Part shown: in pieces, positions 1 to 8,656 of the stretch
Layout: each line of letters starts with the position of its first letter
How positions within the stretch are numbered: the first letter of the stretch is position 1
Source: Novosphingobium kaempferiae
GTDB lineage: Bacteria > Pseudomonadota > Alphaproteobacteria > Sphingomonadales > Sphingomonadaceae
Reading direction: 5' to 3'
Assembly (NCBI RefSeq): GCF_021227995.1
Contig: NZ_CP089301.1
Location: forward strand, 1,240,001-1,304,000
DNA length: 64,000 bases
The notes under the pieces: generated by a model
The model's database searches: none
The model's input: the letters and a program-made list of their open reading frames with translations, nothing else
What the model was told of the DNA's origin: nothing
Program-made: the position numbers and the translations under genes

Positions 1-1128
1 GAGGCGCGGGTGCGCAGCGCATCTCCGGCGGTCGGCAGCACCGTCGCCGCGTTCCTCAGGGAGCACGATGGCGAAGTGGAGGTGACGGCGGTCCTGCGCC
101 ACGGCCTGTCGGGCGAGGTCCGCCCCGACCTCGTGCTGGTGGAGGACGACGTGTTGATCCTTGCCGGCGAGCCGGACGCGCTGGAACGCGCCGTCGCCGC
201 CGGACAGCTCGACCCGAGCGGGCATGACGAGGACGACGAGATCGAGGAACACAACGCCCGCGCCCGCGACGACGTGGGCGTGATCGAGGGCGTCGTCACC
301 GCGCGCTCGGCCCTTGCAGGCAGTTCCGCCAGCCGCCTGATGTTGCGCGAGCGGATGGGCCTGCGCCTCGTCGCCATCTCGCGCGAGGGGGAGAGCCTGC
401 GCGCCAAGCCCGCCGCGATCCTGATGCAGCCGGGCGACGTGATCGTGTTGCAAGGCTCGCTTTCCGCCATGCCGGGGCGGCTGCGCCAGCTGGGCGTACT
501 GCCGCTCGCCTCGCGCCAGATCGCGCTGGGGGCGACGCGCAAGGGCTGGCTGGCGGTGGGCATCCTCGCCGCCGCGATGCTGGCGACCGCGACCGGGCTG
601 GTGCCCGTGGCCGCCGCCTTCTTCGCGGGCGCGGGGCTGGTGGTGATGACCGGCGCGCTGCCGGTGGACGACGCCTACGAGGCGGTCGAATGGCCGATCC
701 TCATCATGCTGGGCGCGCTGATCCCGGTGAGCGGCACGCTGCAGTCCACCGGCGCCTCCGAAGTGCTCGCGACGAGCCTTGCCGCGCTCGCCCGCGACAT
801 GCCGCCGTGGGGCGCGGTGGCGCTGGTGCTGGCGGCATCGATGGCGGTGACCCCGTTCCTCAACAATGCGGCGACGGTGCTGGTCATGGCGCCAATATCC
901 GCCGTCTTCGCGGGCGACCTCGGCTATCGGCCCGACGCCTTCCTGATGGCGACCGCGATCGGCGCGGGGTGCGACTTCCTGACCCCGATCGGGCACCAGT
1001 GCAACACGCTGGTCATGGGCCCCGGCGGCTATCGCTTCGGCGACTATGCAAGGCTGGGCGCGCCGTTGTCGTTGCTGGTGCTGGTGCTGGGGACGCCGCT
1101 CATCATGCACTTCTGGCCGCTGCACTGA
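1..1128 (+). CDS. SLC13-family permease with TrkA-C (RCK) domain, 5' partial
   Basis: The reading frame is open at the left window edge, so only the C-terminal part (about 375 residues) is seen; a GTG at position 10 is unlikely to be the true start. The visible N-terminal part contains TrkA-C-like beta-rich segments (one around the stretch SAGSSASRLML/GLRLVAISREG/GDVIVLQGS, known as a ligand-binding domain inserted in these carriers). The rest is hydrophobic helices with the NNAATVLVMAPIS and LTPIGHQCNTLV re-entrant-type segments typical of SLC13/CitT-like anion symporters. It probably imports a dicarboxylate, sulfate or similar anion across the inner membrane; the substrate cannot be read from the sequence. 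It stands alone, with a palindromic repeat after its stop. Confidence 0.8.
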   Translation, partial: EARVRSASPAVGSTVAAFLREHDGEVEVTAVLRHGLSGEVRPDLVLVEDDVLILAGEPDALERAVAAGQLDPSGHDEDDEIEEHNARARDDVGVIEGVVTARSALAGSSASRLMLRERMGLRLVAISREGESLRAKPAAILMQPGDVIVLQGSLSAMPGRLRQLGVLPLASRQIALGATRKGWLAVGILAAAMLATATGLVPVAAAFFAGAGLVVMTGALPVDDAYEAVEWPILIMLGALIPVSGTLQSTGASEVLATSLAALARDMPPWGAVALVLAASMAVTPFLNNAATVLVMAPISAVFAGDLGYRPDAFLMATAIGAGCDFLTPIGHQCNTLVMGPGGYRFGDYARLGAPLSLLVLVLGTPLIMHFWPLH

Positions 1129-1135
1129 TTTTCTT

Positions 1136-1215
1136 CGTCATTGCGAGCGCAGCGAAGCAATCCCTGGCCGGATGCGCCGCGGGATTGCCGCGCCCCTGCG
1201 GGGCTCGCAATGACG
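1136..1215. repeat. sphingomonad-type palindromic intergenic repeat
   Basis: An 80-bp element begins with CGTCATTGCGAGC and ends with its reverse complement GCTCGCAATGACG, with an inner segment AGCGAAGCAATCCC. The same outer arms recur at 7673-7747. Elements of this kind are common between convergent or tail-to-tail genes in sphingomonads; here it separates the permease stop from the convergent SnoaL gene and may act as a bidirectional terminator. Confidence 0.75.
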
Positions 1216-1227
1216 AGAGGGAGGCGC

Positions 1228-1695
1228 CTAGCCCGCCGAGTTCGCCACCGCCGAGCGGAACAGGCTGCCCGGCGCCTCCCAGTCCAGCCGGATGCGGCGG
1301 TGGGCGATCAGCCAGGCGCCGTCCACCTTGCGCAAGGCGTCGAGGTAGTAGCCCGCATGGTCCGGGCCGATGTCGGTCCATGCCGTCCAGTAGGTGCGCG
1401 CCTCCGCGCGGTCGGCGTCGTGCAGCGTCACGGCGGAGGTGGACAGGTGATGGCGCACGAAGGTCGCCCCATGCGTGCCGCTGCCGCCGGACAGCCAGCG
1501 CTCCTGCCAGGCACGGATCGCCGCGCGGCCTTCGTGGCGGAATAGGCGGTCGGGCGACACGCGCTCGCTTTCGATCACCGCGTCGTCGGTGCAGCAGGCC
1601 ACGAAGTCGTCGATGCGCAGCCGGTCGCCCGCCATCGTGTAGCGCGCCATGAGATCGCGGATCGCCTCGCGCGCGAGCAGATCGTCGAGGGTCAC
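1228..1695 (-). CDS. SnoaL-like / NTF2-fold protein
   Basis: This encodes a protein of 155 residues. The N-terminal helix LDDLLAREAIRDLMARYTMAGDR, the central NTF2-like sheet (HHLSTSAVTLHDADRAEARTY) and the C-terminal DGAWLIAHRRIRLDW match the SnoaL_4-type family of small alpha+beta barrels, whose members include steroid isomerases, polyketide cyclases and dehydratases. The chosen GTG start at 1695 overlaps the stop of the upstream SDR gene by four bases (GTGA), which indicates translational coupling. A longer frame reading through into the SDR gene was rejected. The neighbours (SDR and a second SnoaL-like gene) suggest catabolism of an aromatic, terpenoid or steroid substrate; the actual reaction is unknown. 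Confidence 0.75.
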   Translation of the reverse strand: MTLDDLLAREAIRDLMARYTMAGDRLRIDDFVACCTDDAVIESERVSPDRLFRHEGRAAIRAWQERWLSGGSGTHGATFVRHHLSTSAVTLHDADRAEARTYWTAWTDIGPDHAGYYLDALRKVDGAWLIAHRRIRLDWEAPGSLFRSAVANSAG

Positions 1696-2480
1696 GACAT
1701 CACCAGCCCGGCGTCGACGTTCACCGACTGCCCGGTGATCGTGCGCGCATCGTCCGAGGCGAGGAAGAGGGCGAGACGCGCCACGTCCTCGGGCGTGGAG
1801 AAGGTCTTGAGCGGCAGCGGCGCGACGATGCCCGCCTCGATCTCCTCCACCGTGCGGCCCTGCTCGGCGGCGATGCGCTTCATGTAGCCGAGCATGAGGT
1901 CGGTGCCGATGGCGCCGGGAACCACGCAATTGCAGCGGATGCCGTATTCGCCCACCTCGCGCGCGATCGTCTTGGTCAGGATGCGCAATGCGCCCTTGGC
2001 GGCGGAATAGTGGCTCTTGCGCGGCATCCCGTCCCACCCCGCGCTGGACGAGAAGTTGACGATCGCCCCGGTCCGCCGCTCCATCATCGAGCGGTTGAGC
2101 ACCTCGCGCGCGCAGAGCATCGCCGCCATGCAGTCGACCTTGTAGGTGTCGAGGAAGTTGTCGACCGTCTGCTCCCAGATGAACCGGTCGGTGCCGGGCA
2201 CCGCCGCGTTGTTCATCATGACGTCGACCTGCCCCCAGCCCGTCATCGCCGCATCGACCATGGCGGCGACATCCGCCTCGTCGGTGACGTCGGCGCGCAC
2301 CGCGATCACCTCGCCGCCGATGTCCCGCGCCGCCGCCTCGACGAGTTCGAGCCGTCTCGCCGCCAGCACCAGCCGCGCGCCTTCCTCGGCCAGCATCCGC
2401 GCCATGACGGGACCGAGCCCGGTCGATGCCCCGGTGACGATCGCCACCTTGCCCGCGAAGCGCCCTTCCGCGCGGCTCAC
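1692..2480 (-). CDS. short-chain dehydrogenase/reductase (SDR)
   Basis: A 262-residue classical SDR. The N-terminal cofactor motif TGASTGLG follows KVAIV, a DVTDE segment binds the adenine ring, NNAA follows, the catalytic Ser lies in NFSSSAGW and the YxxxK pair in HYSAAKGAL, with the C-terminal DDARTITGQSVNVDAG typical of FabG-like enzymes. It catalyses NAD(P)-dependent oxidation or reduction of an alcohol/ketone in the cytoplasm. Its stop overlaps the next gene (GTGA) and its start overlaps the end of the upstream SnoaL-like gene, so the three form one operon. The substrate is not known. Confidence 0.9.
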   Translation of the reverse strand: MSRAEGRFAGKVAIVTGASTGLGPVMARMLAEEGARLVLAARRLELVEAAARDIGGEVIAVRADVTDEADVAAMVDAAMTGWGQVDVMMNNAAVPGTDRFIWEQTVDNFLDTYKVDCMAAMLCAREVLNRSMMERRTGAIVNFSSSAGWDGMPRKSHYSAAKGALRILTKTIAREVGEYGIRCNCVVPGAIGTDLMLGYMKRIAAEQGRTVEEIEAGIVAPLPLKTFSTPEDVARLALFLASDDARTITGQSVNVDAGLVMS

Positions 2481-2980
2481 GGCGCCATGACCTTGCGCAT
2501 GATCGCGTGGCTGTCCGCGCTGCCGTCGAGCGCGCGATTAAGGCGCTCGACGATGCGCCAGCCCTGCGCGGTGCGGGCGAGCGTCCAGTGGTTCACCGCC
2601 GCGCGCCAGAGGAACCAGCGCTCCCCCTCGCGCAGCACCACCACCGAATAGCCGACCGCCTCTGCCGTATCGCCATGCACGGAGATGCGGGGCGGCGCGG
2701 TCAGGTGCGCGCAGCCGGTGTTGACGAGGTCGAGATGGCCGGGCCAGCCGTACATCTCCGCGATTCCACCGGGCGCCTCCAGCCGCTTCGTGCCGCCGTC
2801 GGGGAGCGTGAAGGAATAGCCGCCGCCCTCCACCCACAGCGCCGCCGCCGGTTCGGCCGTGGCGCTGTCGACGAGCGGGCCGTAGCTCATCAGCAGGTTC
2901 TGGATCTCAAGCTGGTCCTCGGCCGCCCGCAGGCGCGTCTCCAGCGCGGCGAGCCGTTCTTCCAAGGTCGTGTCGGACAT
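2477..2980 (-). CDS. SnoaL-like domain protein
   Basis: A protein of 167 residues beginning with a coiled-coil-like helix (LEERLAALETRLRAAEDQLEIQNLL) followed by an NTF2-type fold (LMSYGPLVDSA, ISVHGDTAEAVGYSVVVLREG, RTAQGWRIVERLNR). The ATG at 2980 was chosen over an upstream in-frame start because GGGAGA lies six bases before it. It is the first gene of the SnoaL-SDR-SnoaL operon, and its stop overlaps the SDR start. Members of this family are often annotated as nuclear-transport-factor-2-like or as small dehydratases/isomerases; no reaction can be assigned. Confidence 0.7.
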   Translation of the reverse strand: MSDTTLEERLAALETRLRAAEDQLEIQNLLMSYGPLVDSATAEPAAALWVEGGGYSFTLPDGGTKRLEAPGGIAEMYGWPGHLDLVNTGCAHLTAPPRISVHGDTAEAVGYSVVVLREGERWFLWRAAVNHWTLARTAQGWRIVERLNRALDGSADSHAIMRKVMAP

Positions 2981-3055
2981 GCGCTCTCCCGCCGTTTTGA
3001 ACGCATGGTCAGCGCGCATCGGCGGGAGATCAAGTTCCCTTTTGGGAAGGCCGGC

Positions 3056-3643
3056 TTACCAGTCGAACCAGCGGCGATTGCGCCAACCGGTGCGGCGGAC
3101 TTCGGGGATGCCGTCATGGTTGACGTCGGTAACGACGGTGCGCGGTTCGTGGACCACCGCCGTCTGACCCTGCGCCAGCGCCTCGGCACGGGCTTCGGCG
3201 CGGGCGGCGCGCAGTTCGGCGTCGCGCACACGCTCGTCGGCGTTGCGCGCGGCGATCTCGCCACGCCGTTCGCGGGCGATGGCGTAGTAGTGGCTCCACA
3301 TCTGGCTATGCGCGAAGGCGAGTGCGAGGCCGCCGATGATCGCGAGGTTCTTGAGCGCCATGATCCGCTGCATCGGGTCGCCGATCTGGCCGTGGAAGAA
3401 CAGGATCGTCATCGCGGTGAAGCCCGCCAACAGCACCGCCACCAGCCGCACCATGAACCCGCCGGCAAGGCACAGGCCCGCCAGCAGTTCGAACAGCCCG
3501 GTCGGGATGGCGAGGCCGGAGGGCAGCCCAGCGGCGACGATCATCGTCTCGGTCGCGGAAATGTCGGCGAGCTTGCCCGCCCCGGAGAATATGAAGATGA
3601 GGGCGATCAGGATGCGCCCGATGATGGCGGCGATCTTCGACAC
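3056..3643 (-). CDS. DoxX-family membrane protein with charged C-terminal tail
   Basis: A protein of 195 residues. Four transmembrane segments occupy about residues 1-120 (IGRILIALIFIFSGAGKLAD, LFELLAGLCLAGGF, LVAVLLAGFTAMTILFFHG, LAIIGGLALAF), with the DoxX signature of a GxxKL motif after the first helix. The C-terminal 70 residues form a charged, Ala/Glu/Arg-rich helix (AELRAARAEARAEALAQ) ending in RRTGWRNRRWFDW, longer than usual DoxX proteins. The GTG start at 3643 follows GGGAGA. DoxX proteins are inner-membrane proteins linked to redox homeostasis or lipid oxidation; the role here is unassigned. Confidence 0.8.
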   Translation of the reverse strand: MSKIAAIIGRILIALIFIFSGAGKLADISATETMIVAAGLPSGLAIPTGLFELLAGLCLAGGFMVRLVAVLLAGFTAMTILFFHGQIGDPMQRIMALKNLAIIGGLALAFAHSQMWSHYYAIARERRGEIAARNADERVRDAELRAARAEARAEALAQGQTAVVHEPRTVVTDVNHDGIPEVRRTGWRNRRWFDW

Positions 3644-3787
3644 GGCATGTCTCCCGGCCTTGTTATGGTGCCGGGAAAAGCGGGCTGGCGCGGGGTTTGT
3701 TCCCGTGGGGCGAGCTTTAGAAGGGGCCACGCCGACGGGTGGGCTGTTCACGGCCAGCGGTCCCGGGGCGAGCCCGGGACGACGTGC

Positions 3788-4342
3788 TCACAAACGCGGC
3801 AGCGTGACGCCCTTCTGGCCCATGTACTTGCCCGCGCGATCCGCATAGCTGACCTCGCACGGCTCATTGCCCTTGAGGAACAGGAACTGGCACGCGCCCT
3901 CGTTCGCGTAGATCTTGGCGGGGAGCGGCGTGGTGTTGGAGAATTCCAGCGTGACGTGGCCTTCCCAGCCCGGCTCCAGCGGGGTGACGTTCACGATGAT
4001 GCCGCAGCGCGCGTAGGTGCTCTTGCCCAGGCAGATCACCAGCACGTCACGGGGCACGCGGAAGTATTCGACGGTGCGGGCCAGCGCGAAGGAGTTGGGC
4101 GGGATCACGCAGACGTCGGTGGTGCGATCGACGAAGGAATTGGCCGCGAAGTCCTTGGGATCGACCACCGCCGAATCGACGTTGGTGAAGATCTTGAACT
4201 CGGGCGCGACGCGGGCGTCGTAGCCGTAGGACGACAGCCCGTAGGAGATGCACCCGTCACGCCGCTGCGCCTCCACGAACGGCTCGATCATGCCGTGTTC
4301 GAGGGCCTGCTGGCGGATCCACTTGTCGCTGAGGATAGACAT
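3788..4342 (-). CDS. dcd: dCTP deaminase
   Basis: A protein of 184 residues, the usual family length. It deaminates dCTP to dUTP, the precursor of dTTP. The signature [10 protein letters not shown] (residues 106-115) and the catalytic Glu region [16 protein letters not shown] (about 121-136) are intact, and the C-terminal [13 protein letters not shown] closes the trimer active site. The ATG at 4342 gives the expected MSILSDKWI start. It lies alone between the DoxX gene and a divergent lipoprotein gene. Confidence 0.95.
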   Translation of the reverse strand: MSILSDKWIRQQALEHGMIEPFVEAQRRDGCISYGLSSYGYDARVAPEFKIFTNVDSAVVDPKDFAANSFVDRTTDVCVIPPNSFALARTVEYFRVPRDVLVICLGKSTYARCGIIVNVTPLEPGWEGHVTLEFSNTTPLPAKIYANEGACQFLFLKGNEPCEVSYADRAGKYMGQKGVTLPRL

Positions 4343-4472
4343 GGGCGCAGGTGTTGCCCAAGCCGCGCGGACGGGCAAGGGCGACGGGCCGTTTGTCCAC
4401 GAAGCCGCGCCGTTCGTGACGCCCCGGCCTTGGCGATTGCCCCGCGTGAGGGGCGGCGATAGACTTCGCGGC

Positions 4473-5177
4473 GTGACGACCGTTTCCCGCTGCCTGGCCC
4501 ACCGCCGCTTCGCCCGCCTGCTGGCCACTCTCGCCGCGCCGCTCCTTGGCCTTTCCGCCTGCGAGAAGGCGCCTGATACGCAATCGCCCGCTCCGAAAAT
4601 AGAGCCGAGCGCCGAAGCGAAGGCCCGCTCCGCCGCGCTGGCGACGCGCGAGGACGCACAGCTCGACTGGCTGAAGAAGACGCTCGACGTCCCGGTCCAT
4701 GCCGAAGTCTACAAGGCGGCGGTCGAGCAGGCCCGCACCCGCGCAGCGCATTGCCCGAACGAAAAGTGCATCGAGACCGGCCTGCGCCGCCGCCAGACCC
4801 GCCTCGACTTCGCCGAGGGCAAGCCGTCGCGCATTCCCTTCCTGCCCTTCCCCAACGGCCATTTCGCGCGGGAGGAGGCAGGCTATACCGGCACCGTGCG
4901 GATCGTCCCACTGATCGACGGCAAGGCGATGCTGGTCGTCGCGCTGTCCTTCAAGGGCCGCCCGTCCTGCACCCTCGACGGCGTCATGACCCGCGACGAC
5001 GACAAGCAGACATGGACCGTCGCCTCGCTGGAAGAGGGCCTGCCGACGCTGGTCATGACCCCGGCAGGCAAGGACGCCTTCGCGCTGTCCTATGCCGAGG
5101 CGGGCCATGCGCCGCACGAGGTCGATTACTGCACCACCGGCACGAGCATCGACGGGCACTATACGCTGGCGGGTTGA
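4473..5177 (+). CDS. putative lipoprotein of unknown function
   Basis: A protein of 234 residues starting at GTG 4473, chosen because it yields an N-terminal Arg-rich region and hydrophobic stretch ending in the lipobox LGLSAC. An in-frame extension upstream would overlap dcd on the opposite strand and lose this signal. The mature protein begins [13 protein letters not shown], a flexible linker, followed by a globular domain with four further cysteines ([28 protein letters not shown]) that could form two disulfides in the periplasm. The segment [17 protein letters not shown] resembles lysozyme-inhibitor/DUF1311-like (LprI) proteins, but the match is too short to assign. Confidence 0.65.
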   Translation: MTTVSRCLAHRRFARLLATLAAPLLGLSACEKAPDTQSPAPKIEPSAEAKARSAALATREDAQLDWLKKTLDVPVHAEVYKAAVEQARTRAAHCPNEKCIETGLRRRQTRLDFAEGKPSRIPFLPFPNGHFAREEAGYTGTVRIVPLIDGKAMLVVALSFKGRPSCTLDGVMTRDDDKQTWTVASLEEGLPTLVMTPAGKDAFALSYAEAGHAPHEVDYCTTGTSIDGHYTLAG

Positions 5178-5219
5178 GCTTTATTCGAAGCTTAATACAC
5201 CGCTGCTATCCACCACCGC

Positions 5220-6347
5220 ATGACCGCACGCATTCTCGTCGTCTTCGGCACCCGCCCGGAAGCCATCAAGCTCTTCCCCGTCGTCCACGCGCTCAAGGCC
5301 GATCCGCGCTTCGAATGCGTGGTCTGCGTCTCGGCGCAGCACCGGCAGATGCTCGATCAGGTGCTGGAGATCGCCGGGATCGTGCCCGACCATGACCTCG
5401 ACGTCATGCAGGCCGACCAGACGCTCGATGCGCTGACGGCGAACCTGCTCACCGGGCTCGGCAAGGTGATGGACGCGGTCAAGCCCGACCGCGTGATCGT
5501 GCAGGGCGACACCGCCACCGCCATGTCGGGCGCGCTCGCGGCCTATTACCGCAAGATCCCGGTCGATCACGTCGAGGCGGGGCTGCGCAGCTACAACATC
5601 TATCACCCCTGGCCGGAGGAGGTGAACCGCAAGATCATCGGCGCCATGGCATCGCTGCACTTCGCGCCCACCGCCACTTCCGCCGCCGCGCTCATCAACG
5701 AGAACGTCGATCCCACCCGCGTCCACGTCACCGGCAACACCGTGATCGACGCGCTGCACTGGGTCACGGCCGAGATCGAGCGCAACCCCGCCCTCGCCTC
5801 GGGCCTCGCCGATCTGGAAACGCGGTTCGCGGGCAAGCGCATCATCGGCGTCACCAGCCACCGGCGCGAGAACTTCGGCGAGGGCATGGAGCAGATCGCG
5901 CAGGCCATCCGCGAGGCCGCATCGCGCCCCGACACCGCCGTGATCTTCCCCGTCCACCTCAACCCCAACGTGCGCAAGGTGATGAACGAGCGCCTCTCCG
6001 GCCTCGACAATGTCGCCCTGATCGAGCCGCTGGACTATCCGCACTTTGCCCGCCTGCTGTCGATCAGCGAGATCATGCTCACCGATTCGGGCGGCGTGCA
6101 GGAGGAAGCCCCGGCGCTCGGCAAGCCGGTGCTGGTCATGCGCGAGACCACCGAGCGTCCCGAGGGTGTCGAGGCGGGCACCGCGAAGCTGGTCGGAACC
6201 GACGCGCTTCGCATCGTTACCGAATTATCAACCCTGCTCGACGATAAGGATGCCTACGAGGCCATGGCGCGCGCCCACAATCCTTTCGGAGACGGGCAGA
6301 CTTCGCGCCGAATCGTGGAGCTGCTTGCGAATGAAATCGGACAATAA
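5220..6347 (+). CDS. wecB: UDP-N-acetylglucosamine 2-epimerase (non-hydrolysing)
   Basis: A protein of 375 residues. It converts UDP-GlcNAc to UDP-ManNAc in the cytoplasm. The GT-B fold motifs are present: GTRPEAIK (10-17), QGDT with Asp97, HVEAGLRS with Glu120, EEVNR with Glu134, SHRRENFG (213-220) and DSGGVQEEAP (289-298). These are the residues used by the bacterial enzyme. The gene overlaps wecC by 17 bases, so the two form a unit making UDP-ManNAcA for a capsule, exopolysaccharide or ECA-like glycan. Confidence 0.95.
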   Translation: MTARILVVFGTRPEAIKLFPVVHALKADPRFECVVCVSAQHRQMLDQVLEIAGIVPDHDLDVMQADQTLDALTANLLTGLGKVMDAVKPDRVIVQGDTATAMSGALAAYYRKIPVDHVEAGLRSYNIYHPWPEEVNRKIIGAMASLHFAPTATSAAALINENVDPTRVHVTGNTVIDALHWVTAEIERNPALASGLADLETRFAGKRIIGVTSHRRENFGEGMEQIAQAIREAASRPDTAVIFPVHLNPNVRKVMNERLSGLDNVALIEPLDYPHFARLLSISEIMLTDSGGVQEEAPALGKPVLVMRETTERPEGVEAGTAKLVGTDALRIVTELSTLLDDKDAYEAMARAHNPFGDGQTSRRIVELLANEIGQ

Positions 6348-7635
6348 GCCCGCCGTCTGCGTCGTCGGCCTCGGCTACATCGGACTTCCCACCGCCGCCG
6401 TGATCGCCCGTTCGGGCAGCAGGGTGCTCGGCCTCGACGTGTCGCAGAAGGTCGTGGACACCATCAATCGCGGCGAGATCCATATCGAGGAAGTCGACCT
6501 CGACGGTCTGGTGCAGGGCGTCGTCTCGCGCGGGCTGCTGTCGGCCTCGCTGGAGGTCGCGCCCGCAGACGTCTTCGTGATCGCGGTCCCCACGCCGTTC
6601 GACAAGGATCACGCACCCGACATCTCCTACGTCCTCGCCGCCGGGCGCACCATCGCGCCGGTGCTGAAGGCGGGCGACGTGGTGATCCTCGAATCCACCT
6701 CTCCGGTCGGCACCACCGAGCAGCTGCGCGACATGATCGCCGAGATGCGCCCGGACCTGAAGATCCCCGGCCTCACCCGCGAGACGCCCGACATCTCGAT
6801 CGCCTACTGCCCCGAGCGCGTGCTGCCCGGCCGCATCCTTGAGGAACTGACCAACAACGACCGCTCGATCGGCGGCATCACCCCGCGCTGCGCCCGCAAG
6901 GCGCTGGCGTTCTACAAGCGCTTCGTGCGCGGCGAATGCGTCACCACCGACGCCCGCTCGGCCGAGATGACCAAGCTGGTCGAGAACGCCTACCGCGACG
7001 TCAACATCGCCTTCGCCAACGAACTGTCGATCGTGTCCGACCGCATGGGCCTCGACGTGTGGGAGGTGATCCGCCTCGCCAACCGGCACCCGCGCGTCAA
7101 CATCCTCTCGCCCGGCCCCGGCGTCGGCGGCCACTGCATCGCGGTGGACCCGTGGTTCATCGTCCATGGTGCGCCCGAGGAAACCCCGCTGATCCGCACC
7201 GCGCGCGGCGTCAACGACGGCAAGATGCACCACGTCATCGCCAAGGCCGAGGCGCTGGTGGAAGCGCATCCGGACGCGAAGATCGCCTGCCTCGGCCTCG
7301 CGTTCAAGGCCAACATCGACGACTTCCGCGAGAGCCCCGCGCGTTTCGTCGCCAGCCGCCTCGCCCGCAAGTTCGGCAGCCGCATCCACATCGTCGAGCC
7401 TTATGCGGCGGAACTGCCCATCGAATTCACCGACACCGGCGCGCAGCAGATCGACGTCGACGAGGCACTGGAGCAGTGCGACATCCTCATCGTGCTGGTG
7501 GACCACGACGTGTTCCGTGTCGTGCCCCTGGCCGAGCGCGCGAGCAAGCTGGTCTACGACACCCGCGGCATCTGGCCCGACCAGCCCCGCGTCGTGCGCG
7601 AGGAAGCGGCGAAGCTGGCGCTGGCGGTCGGATAA
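6331..7635 (+). CDS. wecC: UDP-N-acetyl-D-mannosamine dehydrogenase
   Basis: A protein of 434 residues. It oxidises UDP-ManNAc to UDP-ManNAcA with two NAD+. The N-terminal Rossmann motif VVGLGYIGLP, the central Lys/Asn helix EMTKLVENAYRDVNIAFANE, the catalytic Cys269 in GVGGHCIAVDPWF and the C-terminal UDP-binding LGLAFKANIDDFRESPA are intact. The ATG at 6331 lies inside the 3' end of wecB. A longer frame starting at 6046 only reads through wecB in another frame and was rejected. No glycosyltransferase or export gene is next to this pair, so the polymer locus must lie elsewhere. Confidence 0.95.
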   Translation: MKSDNKPAVCVVGLGYIGLPTAAVIARSGSRVLGLDVSQKVVDTINRGEIHIEEVDLDGLVQGVVSRGLLSASLEVAPADVFVIAVPTPFDKDHAPDISYVLAAGRTIAPVLKAGDVVILESTSPVGTTEQLRDMIAEMRPDLKIPGLTRETPDISIAYCPERVLPGRILEELTNNDRSIGGITPRCARKALAFYKRFVRGECVTTDARSAEMTKLVENAYRDVNIAFANELSIVSDRMGLDVWEVIRLANRHPRVNILSPGPGVGGHCIAVDPWFIVHGAPEETPLIRTARGVNDGKMHHVIAKAEALVEAHPDAKIACLGLAFKANIDDFRESPARFVASRLARKFGSRIHIVEPYAAELPIEFTDTGAQQIDVDEALEQCDILIVLVDHDVFRVVPLAERASKLVYDTRGIWPDQPRVVREEAAKLALAVG

Positions 7636-7672
7636 GGCTGGCCGGGGATCGGCCCCAGCGCTCCTCACTTGT

Positions 7673-7747
7673 CGTCATTGCGAGCGTAGTGAAGCAATCC
7701 ACGGTCGGCCCACGACGCTGGATTGCTTCGCTGCGCTCGCAATGACG
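7673..7747. repeat. palindromic intergenic repeat (second copy)
   Basis: This starts with CGTCATTGCGAGCGTAG and ends with the reverse complement GCGCTCGCAATGACG, with GAAGCAATCCA and its complement TGGATTGCTTC inside. The outer arms match the element at 1136-1215, and here the palindrome is nearly perfect. It lies in the 370-bp gap after wecC, which otherwise holds only the next repeat and the promoter region of the CHAP gene. Confidence 0.8.
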
Positions 7748-7769
7748 GCGTTGGTTGATGGTCCGGGGG

Positions 7770-7841
7770 CTTCGACAAGCTCAGCCTGAGCGGGTTTGAG
7801 AGGTTCTCGCACTACCTCCGCTCACCCTGAGCTTGTCGAAG
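7770..7841. repeat. inverted intergenic repeat, CTTCGACAAGCTCAG family
   Basis: CTTCGACAAGCTCAGCCTG at the left and its near-complement CACCCTGAGCTTGTCGAAG at the right flank a 24-bp centre. This family is distinct from the CGTCATTGCGAGC repeat beside it but is likewise widespread between sphingomonad genes. The RNA would form a long hairpin and probably ends transcription from wecC. Confidence 0.75.
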
Positions 7842-8006
7842 GGTCACAACACAGCCCAACGATTCGCCTTTCCGGCCAACCCGTTAAAGCCAACGCTTCG
7901 TCGCTGTGGATGAGCGGTGAACGGTGCGACGAACCGTGCGGGAGGGACGGTGGCTGCCCGGCCCCTTCGCTATCGCAGCAAGGTTTGCGCGTTATAACTC
8001 CCAACC

Positions 8007-8531
8007 ATGAAATTCGTTCCCGCGATTGCTCTGACCGCCCTTGCCCTGGTGACCCAGCCCGCCATGGCCCGTCCGCTGCAGTGCGCACCCTACGCGCGGG
8101 AACATTCGGCCATCGACCTGCACGGCAACGCAGCGACCTGGTGGGGTCAGGCCGAAGGTTCCTACGCCCGCGGCAACACCCCGGCTACCGGTTCGGTGCT
8201 GGTGTTCAAGGCGACCGGCGCGATGCCGGTGGGCCATGTCGCCGTCGTCAGCAAGATCGTCGATGACCGTCACGTCGTCCTCAACCACGCCAACTGGTCG
8301 CGCCCCGGCATGATCGAGAAGTCGGCCATGGCCGAAGACGTCTCGGCCAAGGGCGACTGGAGCAGCGTTCGCGTGTGGTACGCCCCCACCCAGTCGCTGG
8401 GCCTGCGCGCCAGCCCGACCTTCGGCTTCATCTACGCCCCGGGCGCGGAAGCCGGCACGCTGGCGACCGAAACCACCAAGCCTTCGGACACCTTCCTGAC
8501 CGCCTTCGCGGACCTGCCCAAGCAGGGCTGA
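8007..8531 (+). CDS. secreted CHAP-domain amidase/peptidase-like protein
   Basis: A protein of 174 residues with a Sec signal peptide (about residues 1-21, cleavage near PAMA). The mature part has the CHAP arrangement: Cys26 in LQCAPYARE, a GSVLVFK strand, His77 in GHVAVVSKI and Asn93 in VLNHANW as a likely third residue. CHAP domains cleave peptidoglycan amide bonds, so the protein is probably a periplasmic or cell-surface hydrolase. It is a single-gene unit preceded by the repeat-rich gap. Confidence 0.8.
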   Translation: MKFVPAIALTALALVTQPAMARPLQCAPYAREHSAIDLHGNAATWWGQAEGSYARGNTPATGSVLVFKATGAMPVGHVAVVSKIVDDRHVVLNHANWSRPGMIEKSAMAEDVSAKGDWSSVRVWYAPTQSLGLRASPTFGFIYAPGAEAGTLATETTKPSDTFLTAFADLPKQG

Positions 8532-8656
8532 TCCCGCAGCGGCCGGACAGGCCGGGCATTCCCGCCATTTCCCGCCTCGGGCTGGCCGTCGCATCGGGAC
8601 GCAAGCGCCGGAGACTGCCTTTCAGGCCAATCCCCGGCGCGTGGGCACGGTATTCC

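Noticed and set aside
2507..4462. A 651-codon plus-strand frame across the SnoaL, DoxX and dcd genes
   Set aside because: It lies opposite three recognisable minus-strand genes, has shadow-like composition (His/Arg/Gly-rich) and no matching family.
1136..7841. Insertion sequences or transposons at the palindromic repeats
   Set aside because: The elements are 70-80 bp, contain no coding sequence and are of the types scattered through sphingomonad intergenic DNA.
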